Source of the DNA: Pomphorhynchus laevis
Lineage: Eukaryota > Acanthocephala > Palaeacanthocephala > Echinorhynchida > Pomphorhynchidae
Assembly (NCBI GenBank): GCA_012934845.2
Contig: WNNJ02002084.1
Location: 62,001-126,000, forward strand
Reading direction: 5' to 3'
Length of the DNA: 64,000 nucleotides
The stretch's first letter is position 1. Every line of letters starts with the position of its first letter. The translations under genes and the position numbers were made by a program. Shown here in pieces: positions 1-11,690 of the stretch. Under the pieces are notes generated by a model, which saw only the letters and a list, made by a program, of their open reading frames with translations, did not search any database and was not told the DNA's origin.

Positions 1-285
1 ATGATGGGAACGCAGCGAAAGCGAGGTGAAAGCGAGTGTCGTCTAAGAAAGGAAGGCTGATGAGCAATGGGGAGCCGACATCGATGAGACGAAAAGTTAC
101 GACAAGAAGGCGGAGTCTGATGCGGATGTGGATGGTGGGCCAGAATAGTTGGGCAAGATATGTGGATATGTGGTCGAAGCGACGAAGACGAAAGAGCACT
201 CGAACGTCGGAGTTGATTATTCGTTGTAGGGTAGGATGATGGATTTTGGATAATTAGCGAAAAGGCTAAGGCAGTAATCGAATGT
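1..285 (-). mobile_element. Family A LINE fragment, C-terminal ORF2
   Basis: Read on the minus strand, this stretch matches the C-terminal coding part of family A ORF2 seen at about 47060-47340. Both carry the same serine/leucine/arginine-rich run after the RT core. It begins at the window edge, so its 3' part lies outside. Its 5' end is at about 285, where similarity stops. The plus-strand reading frame over it is antisense and not a gene. Confidence 0.8.
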
Positions 286-744
286 TTGTATATACAAAAA
301 TTTAATGTACTCATTCGCGAATCGTACAAAGTGTGCGATTCAAAGCATAACTTTGTAGTCTTCTCTGCACCGCTTCAAAATTCAAGAGTTTCTGTTTGGT
401 AATTGGATAACTTACTTGTGCACAATATTCTAGATGCCGCCTTTCTAAGGTGATAAATAACCTCTTGAACGTTTGTGCATTTAACCTAATAGCGTGTATT
501 TGGCCCGCTGCTATGTTTGGTCGATATAACGATTTTGAAACCTGATAACATAGCAGTTCCTCTTGATGACCTCTAATCCTTATTCTGATACATCGTCTGT
601 TATTTATTAGTCAATCCATGAAAATGACGTTTATTTTAAATTTCATTTTTTTAACTTGATTTAAATCAATTAAAATCAATTTATAAAAATTGATTTTAAT
701 TTTAAGTTTTATTTTTATATAAATATTAATTGTATAATCAATTA
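286..744. other. AT-rich spacer with an A/T hairpin
   Basis: No coding signal is seen. The right half is nearly pure A/T and contains a perfect 15-base inverted repeat (668-682 and 687-701, loop ATAA). It separates two family A fragments that point away from each other. Confidence 0.5.
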
Positions 745-1065
745 ATATTTATTAATTGTTAACGTTCATCAACCTTCCTTTCTTAGACGATACTCGCCCC
801 ACCTCGCTATCGCTTAGTTCCTGTCGTACCCTCTTATTCCACGTTCCTAATTACTCCAACAACTACGGTCTCCGATCCTTCCTTGTCGCCGCCTCACTCG
901 CCTGGAATCAACTCCCTCTCGACGTCTGCCGCGCTCCCTCCTTTATCACATTCAAACACCTCCTCCGTTCACACCTTCTCGACACCTGATTCACAGTCTT
1001 GTTTTGTTGTGGTCATGTAAGCGTGCGCTGGCACGCATTTGCCACATTAAAATAAATCCTTTTTT
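745..1065 (+). mobile_element. Family A LINE 3' end fragment
   Basis: A 5'-truncated copy: the last about 75 codons of ORF2, stop, short 3'UTR and terminal tail. It is very close to the 3' end of the long A copy at 47275-47580. The 3'UTR contains the terminal hairpin GCGTGC-GCTG-GCACGC (1021-1036), then a conserved TTGCCAC, then an A/T tail with AATAAAT. Confidence 0.85.
1021..1036 (+). promoter_or_regulatory. Family A 3'-terminal hairpin
   Basis: Six-base stem GCGTGC/GCACGC closing the loop GCTG, directly upstream of the element end. Other A copies keep the stem with compensating changes, so it is probably an RNA structure. In CR1/L2-like LINEs such 3' stems are bound by the element's own RT; that role is inferred here. 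Confidence 0.6.
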
Positions 1066-1624
1066 ATAAACTCTTAAATAATGCAAATTTATTATTATTT
1101 ATTTATTATTTATAATTATTTATATTTAATAGACTCAGTTATCTGACTTGTTATACTGACAAGTTATTATTGACATATGGACTGTTTTCCCAGTAATATA
1201 ACTTCTGTCGAAAATACCGAAACTGTATTATTGATACGACATTATTATTTTGTTATTTTCGAGCTGATGAATATTATTTCTATATCTTATATTGGAGAAG
1301 TATAAATGCATGAATAAAGTAAGATTAGTATAAACAATTAAAGCAATGTATAGGTATAGTTCAACTTATTAAAAGTTAGAAAATCATAAATCATAATTTA
1401 ATCACATAGATTAAATTAATTTATGTAAAAATGAAGAATAATCATGAAGTAACTAAATTGTTTTAAATTGTGAAATATGAATTTGCTCAAACTTTACATC
1501 GATAAAAAATATTTTTCAAAGGATATGAAATTTTTTACATTAAAATGCTAAAAATACAATAAAATTTCTAGAATAAATAATAAATTGTACATTTAAATAA
1601 ATAAAGGTTTTGTTAAATAACTAT
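1066..1624. other. AT-rich unassigned stretch
   Basis: No supported gene or element. It is A/T-rich with short ATTATT-type runs and no usable open frame. Confidence 0.4.
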
Positions 1625-1633
1625 ATAAAAAAA

Positions 1634-2213
1634 TTAGAAATTAAAACATGCAGAAAACACAAATCTTATTTCAAGGAGAGAATTTGTTGTAGAGCAATGA
1701 AAGGTAGGGGAAGGTGATTTATGTATAAGATAGTCGATCTTTGCTCTGCGGAGTGCTGCATTAATCCAACGACCAGTTCTGTCGTTGAAGTCACCAAGTA
1801 ACATGTCATAACCGCTCCCCAATATTTGATCCAGAAGGTCACGGTTCTTGTGAATTTATCCTGACCGAATATCGGCATTGGCTACACTAATACGCTTACC
1901 TTCTTACAGTGATATAACTAAACAAGATAGGGCTGGACAATTGTAGTTTAATAGGAGGGATGATCTTAACGAGCCCTTCACTAGGGTTAAAAGACCTTGA
2001 GATTAAGATGAGTGAGGGGGTTATGTACGCAGTAAAGTGGGTGTAGATGCGCTTAGAGATAAATCTAGTAATATCCTGGGGGGGACGGATAGACTGCGTC
2101 TCTTGACGGACTATAACATCTGCTACTCTACAAGATAGAAGGTTTAGGGCGGATGCAACTCCTGAATTCCACCGAAGGATATTAAGTGAAAAATTCTCTC
2201 GGTTACTTCCCAT
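1634..2213 (-). pseudogene. Family C ORF2 endonuclease N-terminal remnant
   Basis: It starts with the family's ORF2 opening (MGSNRENFSLNIL versus MQSNREPFSLNIL at 63029). The APE endonuclease Q-E-T strand follows, then, after frameshifts, the catalytic region GYDMLLGDFNDRTGRW. The frame is broken at least twice. No RT follows. Confidence 0.7.
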
Positions 2214-2383
2214 TGCGTAATGTGACCGGAGTGGGACGCCCTACACCTAGTCGGAACCAGGGACGGTAGGTTGCCATTTCCGCCTTCAGTCTCGACAGGT
2301 GGAGTAATATCCCCCACGGGCATTATCTTCATTTCCCGACGCAAGTCTCCAACATTTTCCGATCTTTGCCAGTTTAAAATAGG

Positions 2384-2690
2384 CTAATAACTGCGGAGAC
2401 GAAGCAATTCGTATTTTTTGCTCTTGGTTTTTTTTCTCGATTTAGCCACGGTTGTAGGTGGACTTAGAGCCCCATCAATCTGTGAAATGAGGTTATTTAT
2501 CAATTCGGTAATCTTATCCATTGATTCTTGGTGCTTAGCCTCAATAAGCCGTAAGATGTCTAAGTTGGACATCCTTATATTATTAGCGGAACAAGCATAT
2601 GCGAAGCTGGCTGGCTTTATCTGAGCTACCATATGACGTTTCTTGTAACTTTTGAAGCAAGCACATTTTCTCGACCAGACTGAGTGGACC
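2384..2690 (-). pseudogene. Family C ORF1 C-terminal remnant (gag-like)
   Basis: The last zinc knuckle is recognisable (CGEVHSVWSRKC, matching CSNCGGSHPAWSRKC in the copy at 63170-64000). It is followed by the ORF1 tail, which in other copies reads MDD-D-I-R-L-I-D. ORF1 of Jockey/I-type LINEs binds element RNA through CCHC knuckles. The first cysteines of the upstream knuckle are lost, so this copy should not bind RNA normally. Confidence 0.65.
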
Positions 2691-2950
2691 TCCCCACAGT
2701 TAGATCAGTGCTGAGATCTTTCGAATTTGTCTGAATGGTCATTCAGAGAGCCACACATGCAATCTCTATTTTTTAATAATTTTTTACACATTGTGCATTT
2801 GCTTGTATTTAAAATATCTCTGCCGGGAGTGTTGCCCAAAATACAAAATATATGCCACATTTGTGTATGTGAACTCATTCCAAATTTATGCAAAATTAAA
2901 AGTTAGGAATACACTTGTTTGTACATCCACTAAAGTTTTATCGTAAGTAG

Positions 2951-3339
2951 TGAATTCATTGCGAAAACTATCACAGAAATAAATTAAAATTATAAGATTT
3001 TTTAATACAGAAATAAATGAGATAAATAAAAAATGTAGCAAATAGGTAAGATAAAAAACAGTCATTATAAAAAACATTTTCTAGTCTCAGTCTTCTTATC
3101 TGGAAGTGGGATCAGAATCAAGATTATTACGTTTAAAGTAATGTAATTACGTTCAGATTGCAAGTGTAAAAAAATGCATGTTTGCATATTCATCCTGAGC
3201 TCATAATAATTAAAATTTTCTTAATAAAAAACATACAGAATAAATAAAATCTAACTAAGAAGTTAGCAGAAAGCATTGCTATATGTAATTATTGCCTCAT
3301 TTAACACTTTCAGTCTTCAGTTAGCCAGTAAATTAGAAG
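2951..3339. other. AT-rich spacer between two family C copies
   Basis: Nothing convincing is coded here. The hydrophobic minus-strand frame at 2886-3077 is A/T-composition driven. Confidence 0.35.
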
Positions 3340-3812
3340 GGTCGGGTGCACACCAACCACATCAACGTGCAGTCTTCCGACTGAACCACTCAGGGTCCTT
3401 TACACCTGAGGATCTAGTCGATTATGGTTAGTAGTCGCGATGTTAGGAGCTTCAGAATTCTTAGTCTTGGTTTTGAAGGACATTCTCTTGAAAAAAGACT
3501 AATCCAGAGATTGCTCAATACGCACATGAGCACTCCCTCTTAATGACAAGCGTTGGGCCCGTTTCAATGTTCATCTAGCTTTGTTCACAACATTCTTGAA
3601 TCTATTCAAGTTTAATTCGGCCGTCCATTTAGCCGTAATGCTTAACCCCAGGTATCTTACTCGATGTGAAATTGCTGCAAGGGGTTGATTATTCAGAATG
3701 AAAGAGGAGAGATGATATTGCTAGCCTCTTGAGCTTTTTCTTTGTTGCAGGGGTGCCATTAAAGACAACCACCGGCGATTTAGGAGTCGAGAATAAGATT
3801 GGATTTAGGAAG

Positions 3813-4556
3813 CTAACCTTTTAATTTTATGAAGAAACGACTGATCTTCGAGACCACATCTTTGCGCCTGTGTCCACAAAACATGGATGTCGTATCATCA
3901 GCGTATGCCACTAGATGTTGATCACGTTTAAAGGGTTTGAATTTAACAATGAAGGCAGCATGAAATGGGATGGGTAAAAGTGCGGATCTTTGAGGCACAT
4001 TTGTAATAGGATAGAACTTCCGTGCATCAGGGTCATATTCGTAAAAGAATCGCTTAGTGCACAATAATATCTCCACCCTGTTAACAATTCTCACAGGAAA
4101 CCCAACAAACCTGATAGAAGATATATTAAAAGGAATGGAGATGCGGTCGAATGCAGTATAAAAGTTAAGAAAGACAGATACAGCAATCAAATGACTGTTT
4201 TCTCGACTAAACTGATGCACTTCACTGATTGCTGAATGAACTGAACGACATTTTGCAAACCCATGAAAACTAGATGAAATTAACTTCCGCTTACTTGAAT
4301 GTTCGGGGATTCTATGAGCAACGCTTTCTCGAAGAAGAGAGTTATAGAGATTTGAAATGGGTCGCAGATATTTAGGACAAGATACTTACTTTTTATTAGG
4401 TAAAATATTCTACGGCCAATATTGATGCCTGCAACATCGGAGGGGAGGCTAAATTGTAATGGCAACTTCATTACTCTGATTGTCTGTCGAAAGCAGCTGA
4501 CAGACGCGAGTGTAGAATGGCGAACGGGCTTTTGAGATACCCGGACGTGGGCCAAG
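3813..4556 (-). pseudogene. Family C reverse transcriptase remnant
   Basis: The minus strand shows the RT fingers and palm with AFDRISIPF and, in the C motif, AYADDTTSMF. These match the copies at 8342-9589 and 61089-62015. Frameshifts occur around 4280 and 4220, and the V-PQ-S segment is altered (NVPQRSALL). Confidence 0.75.
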
Positions 4557-4700
4557 CACCTGCTCACTCCGTTCACACTCACCTTCCACACCTGCTCCGT
4601 TCACACCTTCTCGACATACGATTTACATTTTTGTTTTGTGTGTGGTCATGTAAGAGTGCGCTGGCACTCATTTGCCACGTTAAAATAAATCATTTTTTTA
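4557..4700 (+). mobile_element. Family A LINE 3' end nested in family C
   Basis: A short 5'-truncated family A tail: last ORF2 codons, 3'UTR with hairpin GAGTGC-GCTG-GCACTC (4654-4669), TTGCCAC, then an A/T tail. Family C sequence resumes on the other side at TCCCTACTCCT, matching about 61886-61896, with about 30 bases of host lost. The start of the insert is itself partly duplicated (CACCTGCTC twice). Confidence 0.8.
4654..4669 (+). promoter_or_regulatory. Family A 3'-terminal hairpin, variant stem
   Basis: The stem GAGTGC/GCACTC closes the same GCTG loop. Relative to the copy at 1021-1036, one C-G pair has become A-T on both sides. This is a compensating change that preserves the stem. Confidence 0.6.
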
Positions 4701-5399
4701 AAGTCCCTACTCCTAAAGTCGCCCAAACGTGGGATTGGTTAGAGAGAATGAGTGGCTCCATAATTGTGATAGGATAGTGACTCCTCCAGAACGATATCAA
4801 GACATATGCTACCAATCCGAACCGATGCTCTTCTCTTCCAGCTGACAAACTTCTTGAATATATTCCAATAGGAAGACTGGGAGGATTAAAGCGAGCAATG
4901 CTTGCCCTATCACCTACTCAGCCAGAGTTTATACCTAGAACTCTAGGATTCTTTCGAGAGGGCCTGTCTGAGAGTAAAAGTAACAGAGAGATTTGAAAGG
5001 TATAGCATTTTAGCTAGGTCCTTGAGTTTTGTCGGGGTGGGATTGAATATACAACTTTTATAGGTAGTCAAAATAATCGCGGTAGCTTGCGAAAAGAGAT
5101 AGGAATTAAATCAGGTCAGACTCGAATTACCTACAACCAGGAAGAGTTTGATAGCTGCCTGGAAAAAGGCCAGTATGATTGGATCTAAGTAAAATCTCCT
5201 CCTTAGCAACGTGTCTTCTTCAAGCCGCCAACGGAGTAGGTCGTGCGAGGTGGACGGTGAGAGAACAGACAAACTAGTTGGGTCCAGAGCTGGGAAGGTT
5301 GCTTTTCTCAAATCCAGACACAACAGAGGGACCATTGACCATCACATGGCTGGCGGGTAAATTATCATCATTTCCCTTATCGTTGTTGGAGCTAGCGAG

Positions 5400-5478
5400 T
5401 GTATTAATGGATTTATACATGTATTAATTAATACATTATTTAATTAATCCATGTATTAATACATGGATTAATTTTCCC
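5400..5478. repeat. AT insert with 32-base perfect palindrome
   Basis: The segment 5442-5473 is its own reverse complement over all 32 bases, with no loop. The flanking bases repeat parts of it (TACATGTATTAATTAATACA at 5416-5435). It sits where the family C endonuclease should be. Confidence 0.7.
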
Positions 5479-5479
5479 A

Positions 5480-5850
5480 TCGCTTTCTCCTCTGAAAACG
5501 TATTGTAGGTGGAGTTGCCGATTCGGACCGTTTGTTCGATGTAATCAGGACAGACTATAAAATAGGATTAGTACCATTAAAGTTTACAAACAGACTAATT
5601 AACATGCTTTGAAATTGAACCATGTTTTCCTTCTGCTTCAAATCAATAATTCTAATTATCTCATCCATCGTGATAAGTGGAGGATTATTGTGATCTGCAG
5701 CTTCGATAAATGTGGTCGGAGAGTCGTTAGCTGGCGGTAGTATATGTCGTTTTCGATCAGCTTTAAACTCCTCGTATTGCTTTGACCATCCTGGATGACC
5801 CTTTCCGATACCGGAACAGGAAGTTGGCCCTGGCCATGGATCAATTAGAC
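5480..5850 (-). pseudogene. Family C ORF1 C-terminal remnant
   Basis: Minus-strand frames show the same knuckle-to-tail order as other C copies: a SHPGWSK-like segment, then MDEIIRIIDLK, which aligns with MDDTDISRLIDIK at about 6952. Frameshifts split it. The adjacent endonuclease is deleted and replaced by an AT-rich insert. Confidence 0.5.
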
Positions 5851-6060
5851 ATTATATTCGTTATTTTAACTGTCGCCATAATCGGTCGAGCCAAAATTTG
5901 ATATATTAAGAGTGAAACAATATTCCTTCGCGAGAAAGAATACAGTTCAGTATTGTGTTATACTTTACATACAGTGCAGTATTGTGGCGACATTACTTAA
6001 AGCAAAATCATTTGATGGTATTTAAACCATTAAATGGGCAACTATACAGCAAAAATTTGA

Positions 6061-7129
6061 ATGCACATGGCGGAGGTATCAAAGAACTCAAATTCTGATA
6101 AATACAGCAATTTTCCAAAGAAGTTTGTATTGGATGTTCTTCAACTCAACGTCACAGCGATGAGGTCAGAAATGTGTTGTTATCTTCAGGCGATGGGGAG
6201 GTGCTTCCCCCATCCCTAAAAAGAGAAACTTGATTTTAATTAAAGTAACAAGATTTATAGGAAGGGATCAACTGTACAATAACTTTCTGAGAAATTTCTC
6301 GCTTCAGTATAAGAACAGGATTTTGTTTAATTTTGTAAATATTCACCCCTTTGAGGTGAAAATTTCTTTTGTAACATCTGATCTCGCAATGAAATACGCG
6401 GAATATTTTTCCGATAATCTTAAAGAGTTCGGTGAACTTACCATAAAGCCCATCCTGGCTTCGATCGAAGTTACCAATCTACCATGTTCAATGGATGACG
6501 ATGACAAGCAATCGTTTATGGCGACTTTCAAAGTTTCTAGTATGAGACCAATCGTGGGTAGGGACGGGAACCCTATCCCGGTTGGATTTTGTACTGCCCC
6601 AGTGGAGATAGCTGAAACTCTATCAAAATCGTCTTCCAACGCGTTTATAGGGTTCAACATTTGTTTTTCAATGATCGAAATAGACAAATTATCATACCCC
6701 AGTGCAGCCGGTGTCACAAATGGTGGCACCGGGCCTCCAGATGCAGTGGGATCCCTACATGTGGTACCTGCGGATCAGTCTCTTGTCTATCTATGTCCTC
6801 AAATGACCGTTGATCGGCTCTCCCATCATGTTCAAACTGCGGGGTAGCGATCATGCATGGCGCGGGAGCTGCAGTAAGTTTAAGGCGTACAGAAGCATTT
6901 TTATTCGTCCAATTAAACCTACAACTTCCTTCTCTTGTGTGGCCGCACAGCGCATGGACGACACCGATATATCCCGGTTGATAGATATAAAGATAGAAGT
7001 GTCGCATAGAAGGTTGGAAAACCTTATACTAATGGTCGTGAGTGCTATCAACAAGAATCCCACGATTCCAGTGGCATCTGTTCTTCCAGAGTCGAAAAAG
7101 AGGGGGCTTCGGCCCATGCCGTCCCCCTG
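6061..7129 (+). pseudogene. Family C ORF1 (gag-like, CCHC knuckles)
   Basis: The start at 6061 or 6067 lies in the frame of the N-terminal part. A frameshift near 6190 moves to the 6230-6847 frame. That frame holds the conserved ORF1 core (NPIPVGFCTAP, SSNAFIGFN), shared with 49264-49542 and 63700-64000. A second shift then scrambles the CCHC knuckles (a CSRCHKW-type start is visible at about 6702 in another frame). The C-terminal tail MDDTDISRLIDIK is at 6952 onward. The expected role is RNA binding and particle formation. Confidence 0.75.
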
Positions 7130-7288
7130 ATCAAGATCGGAAGCTTATTCGACGTAAGACGAAGGGAAATGACGATATTGCCTAGGTAACAAGTACCTTC
7201 TATGGAGAGGACTAGTTGTGGAAAGAGCAACCTTCATGCACCTAGCTTTGTCAAGGTGGGCAATCCCCCATCCAACTAATCCATCACA

Positions 7289-9707
7289 ATGCAGAGTACT
7301 CGTGAGCCTTTTTCACTGAATATCCTTCAGTTTAACTCGGGAGGAGTTTCTGCCCTTAGACTTCTATCTGGTAGACATGCAGATGTTATAGTCCTCCAGG
7401 AGACGCGGTCTATCCGTTTTCCCCATGACATTACTCGATTTATCCCTAAGCACATTTGTTCCCACTATACTCCGTACAAAACCCCGCCTCACTCCTCTTC
7501 ATCTCAATGGCTTTTAACCCTAATAAAATGCTCCTTAAGATCGTCCCTTCTACTTGACTATTCTTGTTCAGCCTTTTCTTGTTTAGTAATTTCACTCTGT
7601 AAGAACGCCTCAGTCTAGCCAATGTCTACATTTGTCCAGTGATATTCACAAGAACTGTGACCTCCTGTATAGGATTATTGATAGCGGCTATGACATGATA
7701 CATGGTGACTTCCAAGACAGAACTGGTCGTTGGATAAATACAGCACTCCTCAGAGCCAGGAACGGTTATCTTATTCACAAACCACCGTCTCCCACCTTTC
7801 ATTGCACATCAATAAATTCACTCCTCACCCTTTTACTACTCAATGAGAGGAGTTTTTGAAACCACACTGTACGGAGCAGTCGCGACAACATCTGTCCACA
7901 TCTCATTACTTGATTCGTTGGCAGATAGAAGAGAATTCGCTGCTTCGAAGGAGATTCCGTTTTGATCCTATCAGTGCCTTTCTTTCATGCAGCTATCCAA
8001 CGCTTCCCCCGAATTAGTAATGATAGTTTAACCGAATTTAATTCCTACCTCTTTACACAAGCTACCGCTATACTTTCGACTACCTACAAAGGTCGTGTTT
8101 ACAGTCTCACTCCGACAAAACTCAAGACCCTAGCGTATATGCTCCGTATTCCCAACCTCTCTGCTTCTGCCTGGCAAGTTCTCTCGAAAGAATATTGGAT
8201 CATTAGATATAGGTTCCAACTGGGTAAGGATAGGGCAAGCATCGGTTCCCTTAATCCAATCTTCCTTCTTGAAGATATTTAAGAAGGAGAAGGTTGTCTT
8301 TTGGAAGGAAAGAGCCTTTTGTTGGATTGGTAAAATAGGTATTGACAAAGTTTTGGAGGAATCACTATCCTTACATAATTTTGAAGCCACTCAATCACCT
8401 CGAACAATCACGCCTTAGAGAGACTAGGAGTAGGGATCTATCTGTCGCAGATATCCTTAACTCAAGAGGGCCTCTTTCGGGCACCTTCAAATTCGTCGCT
8501 CCACTCTCTTCTCGTGTCTGTCAACTTTTGACAGCAGAACAAAGAAGAGAAGTGACCGTCACAATGCTTTTAGCCGCCCCATCCGATGTGACCGGCATCA
8601 ACAATAGTAGACGAATATTTTTACCAACGAACAATCCGATCTCATGTCCTGAGGACCAGCGACCCATATCGATTCAAAATTTCCTCGCCTCGATCTATGA
8701 AAAAGCGCTTTCGCGTAGAATCCGCGATCATCTGTATAGTCGAAATTTAATCCCGCCAGATTTCCATGGGTTCGTCAAAATTCGCTCGGTCCATTCAGCA
8801 GTAGGTGAAGTGCATCAGTTTTGTCAGGAGAATAGTCATCAACTTGTTGTGGATGTTTTCCTTGATTTTTCTTCTGCATTTGACCGCATCTCCATTCCCT
8901 TTGTTATTTCTTCTCTCAAGTCTCTCGGGTTGCCTGCTTGAATTGTTAACAGAATGGAGGTATTGCTGTACACCAAGCGATTCTTTTATGAAGACGACCC
9001 TGATGCGCGTACGCGTCAGTTCTACCCTATTACAGGTGTGCCTCAGGACTCCCCTCCTATCTTATTTCTTGCTGCTACCATTGAACTCTTTAAAATATTT
9101 AAATGCGAACAACGTCTAGTGGTATACGCTGATGATACCACAGTCCTGTTTTCTGGACGCAGGTGCAAAGACATAGTCTCGGACATCAACCGTTTCTTTT
9201 TAAGATTAAAAGACCAGTTATCCAAGTCCAATCTTATTTTAAACTCCACCAAATCGCAGGTGGTTGTCTTTCATGGCGCCAATGCAACAAAGCAAAAGCT
9301 TAAGAGATTAGCACTCTCTGCCCTCTTCTCCATTTTGATTAATCAACCACTCCCTATCTTCACGAGTCGAGTAAAATATATGGGTTTCACCGTTACGGTG
9401 AATTGGTTGGCGAAAGCGGACCTGGATAGACTTAAACGTATCCTGAAGAGTGCTAGGTGGGCCCTGAAACGTGCCCAGCATCTGTCATTAATAAAAAACC
9501 CAGGTGCGCCTCGGCGACAACTGGGCTATCTCGGGATTAGTATTATTCTCAACAGGACGTCCCACAGAGCAAAGGCTAAGGTTTCTTAAGTTCCTCGTAT
9601 CTCATTTATCCAGCATAGTCCGCGCCGATTGGATTATTCGGAAGGGGGTGGAAGACCCCGGGTGGTTCAGTCAGAAGGCGGCGTGTTGGATCGGTTGGGG
9701 GCTTTGA
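7289..9707 (+). pseudogene. Family C ORF2 endonuclease-reverse transcriptase
   Basis: EN blocks lie at 7289-7618 (NILQFNSGG, LQETRSI) and 7632-7859 (GYDMIHGDFQDRTGRW, where the usual GDFN asparagine has become glutamine). The linker is at 7962-8282. RT lies at 8342-8941 (VVDVFLDFSSAFDRI) and 8954-9589 (GVPQDSP, VYADDTTVLF), and the C-terminal region runs to 9707. At least five frame changes occur. The EN lacks a canonical SDH triad motif; SHYLIRW stands near its expected place. Confidence 0.85.
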
Positions 9708-11231
9708 TCCTTCTCGACTGAGGCTATGAAAGAGAAAGGGGAGACGAAGAATAATAAAGTTAAGTTCTGTCATTTTTATCTGACTTTATTGTGACCTACT
9801 TTTTCTTGCATGCTATATATTTTGGTGTATTTAATAAAGTCTTTATTATTATATCTCTACCAAATCGTCAATCAATCGTCGTCGGTCCTATTTATCGTAG
9901 CCCTTATTCTACAGCTAATTACATTATCACTGATATGTATCGTTATGCCAATATGCACAATCTACTGCTTATATGTGATTTGAATATAGTAGACTGGCAA
10001 AATTATTCACCCGAACCCGCCTGTGATGGTTTCTCCTGCCCACTACTTAATTCTATTAACACTCTTGATCTTCTTCAGCATGTGCGTCATTTCACACGTT
10101 TTAATTAAGATCAACATTATTTACTATATATATGCCTTAGTCGGATAAACAATCTATAGAAAAAGTTATATCTCGAACCTTTAGGAGCATCGGATCACTA
10201 CATTATCCTTTTGGATTCCTGCATTTAACTAGACTTCATTCGTAATTTATCATTCAAATTCAATTCAATATTTTAAAACAAATTTGTTTTTAGTTCGTCA
10301 GTACCTTTCCATCATGTGCTGGCTAAATCCCTTTGTAGTGGGTGTCAATAGCGCATGGAAACATTTCAAACGGTATTATTGGATTTGCTTTGGTGCTATT
10401 ATCCAAACAAAGTTCGAGAAGTTGGTAGCATATCAAGCCTTGGTTTGACAGTGAGCTTCGAAAATCATTAAAGATAAACGTATTGCATTTATCAAATTTA
10501 AACATGTTCAACTAGCTCATAATTCTTTTATTACTGTCCACAACCAGTTTACATCATTAAAACGGCAAAAATGACGAAATTTCGAAGAGCGATTGGCTCA
10601 GCAATCTGTCTTTAATTCTAGTTCTTGTTCAAGTATGCAAACATCAAAAATAGAAATGGGTGTTTGCATAATCTCATATCTGAATGTGGAAAATCATTTA
10701 CAGTGAACAGTGGCATCGCTAATGCGTTTGCCAATCATTTCAAATTGATTTCGCAACACTCAAACTTTCAAATAGTTAATATTCCTGCTGAATCATTTTC
10801 TAGTATTTTTGATTTATTTTCTGTTGAGGATGTATGACGCGAACTAAATAATATTAAATCAGCAGGGTCAGTATGACCATAATCATTGCCTCCAATATAT
10901 TTTAAATCTTTATCTAATGATATTTGCTTTTCAATGTATTGGATATTTTTTGCGTCTATAAGTACTGGCTGTATACCTGAAATAAGAAAGCTTTCATTTA
11001 TTAGACCTTTGTACAAAAAGGTGATCGTTCTAATATCGACAATTATAGACATGCCAGTTTAACATGTGTGTTGTCGAGTCGTGAAGCGATTGTTGTATAA
11101 ATATATAAGAAAATATTCGTATCAAGTATATGTAAAAAGTGTGTTTTCAGAATGGCACAGCACATATATGAGTGTGCCGCAAGGAAATGTGTTAGGACCT
11201 TTACTATTTTTTACTATCCTTTTACTATTTT

Positions 11232-11388
11232 TACTATTAATGATCTACCTGACATATTGAGTTCTGATTCACTGCTTTATGCGGACGATCCCAAGATATG
11301 GAGAGGTATAGAATCCTTAGGTGATTGAGTGAAATTACAAATGGATATCATTGCCATTGTAAATTAGGCTGTTAAAATGATTTATTAA
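11232..11388 (+). repeat. 157-base direct repeat, copy 1
   Basis: Almost identical to 11691-11847, with an offset of 459 bases and one visible mismatch near the start. It encodes part of the RT palm including YADD. A small hairpin (11372-11383 with 11387-11398) lies at its right end and crosses the breakpoint. Confidence 0.85.
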
Positions 11389-11690
11389 ATCATTTTAATA
11401 ATTGATTAAAGTGTATCAATTTGATGAAACGAACGGACTGAACGAACGGAATTAACGAGCAGACTGAACTAGCGAACATGATGGACTGAACGAACTGATC
11501 GAACGGACTGAACGAACAGACTCAACGAACGGCTGAACTAACGGACTGAGCGAACATACTGAACGAACGATCTTAACTAACGGACTTAACGAGCATACTG
11601 AACGAACATTATTATTAAATACAACAGCAGCAAAAGAGCATAGAGCTCGTACAGGCTGGGTACAGGGTAAAAAAACAATGATCTTCCAAT
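11389..11690 (+). repeat. Insert with GAACGAACGGACT-type minisatellite
   Basis: Lies between the two 157-base repeats. From about 11425 to 11610 it consists of irregular units built on GAACGAACGGACT, about 12-16 bases each. After that comes ATTATTATTAAATACAACAGC and a short unique stretch. I recognise no coding content. Confidence 0.65.

Larger units (their letters stand above)
1625..2950 (-). mobile_element. Family C LINE, 3'-truncated and decayed copy
   Basis: On the minus strand the order is: end of ORF1 with degenerate zinc knuckles (about 2940-2640), the ORF1 C-terminal helical tail (2632-2384), then the start of ORF2 at about 2213 with the family's conserved opening (FSLNIL, then a Q-E-T endonuclease motif). 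Coding similarity stops near 1630, inside the endonuclease, so RT is absent. Several frameshifts and stops make it dead. Confidence 0.75.
3340..5850 (-). mobile_element. Family C LINE copy with internal deletion, interrupted by a family A 3' end
   Basis: Minus-strand order: ORF1 C-terminal tail (about 5850-5480), an AT insert with a palindrome (about 5400-5478), ORF2 linker (5335-4710), a plus-strand family A 3' end (4557-4700), then RT (about 4556-3813) with YADDT, and the C-terminal region to about 3340. The endonuclease normally found between ORF1 and the linker is missing. All frames are broken. Confidence 0.75.
6061..9790 (+). mobile_element. Family C LINE, nearly full-length but frameshifted
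   Basis: The longest complete-order family C copy. ORF1 runs from about 6061 to 7129, ORF2 from 7289 to 9707, then a short 3'UTR. The ORF2 start is conserved in four copies (MQST/MQSN-R-E-P-FSLNIL). Multiple frameshifts separate the EN, linker and RT blocks, so the copy is inactive. The 3' junction with family B sequence is at about 9790. Confidence 0.85.

Noticed and set aside
1-1065. Head-to-head family A fragments, considered as one twin-primed (5'-inverted) insertion
   Set aside because: The two pieces overlap in element coordinates by about 60 bases and are separated by 460 unrelated bases, so two insertions are simpler.
6343-6729. 128-codon minus-strand frame
   Set aside because: Antisense to the conserved core of family C ORF1.
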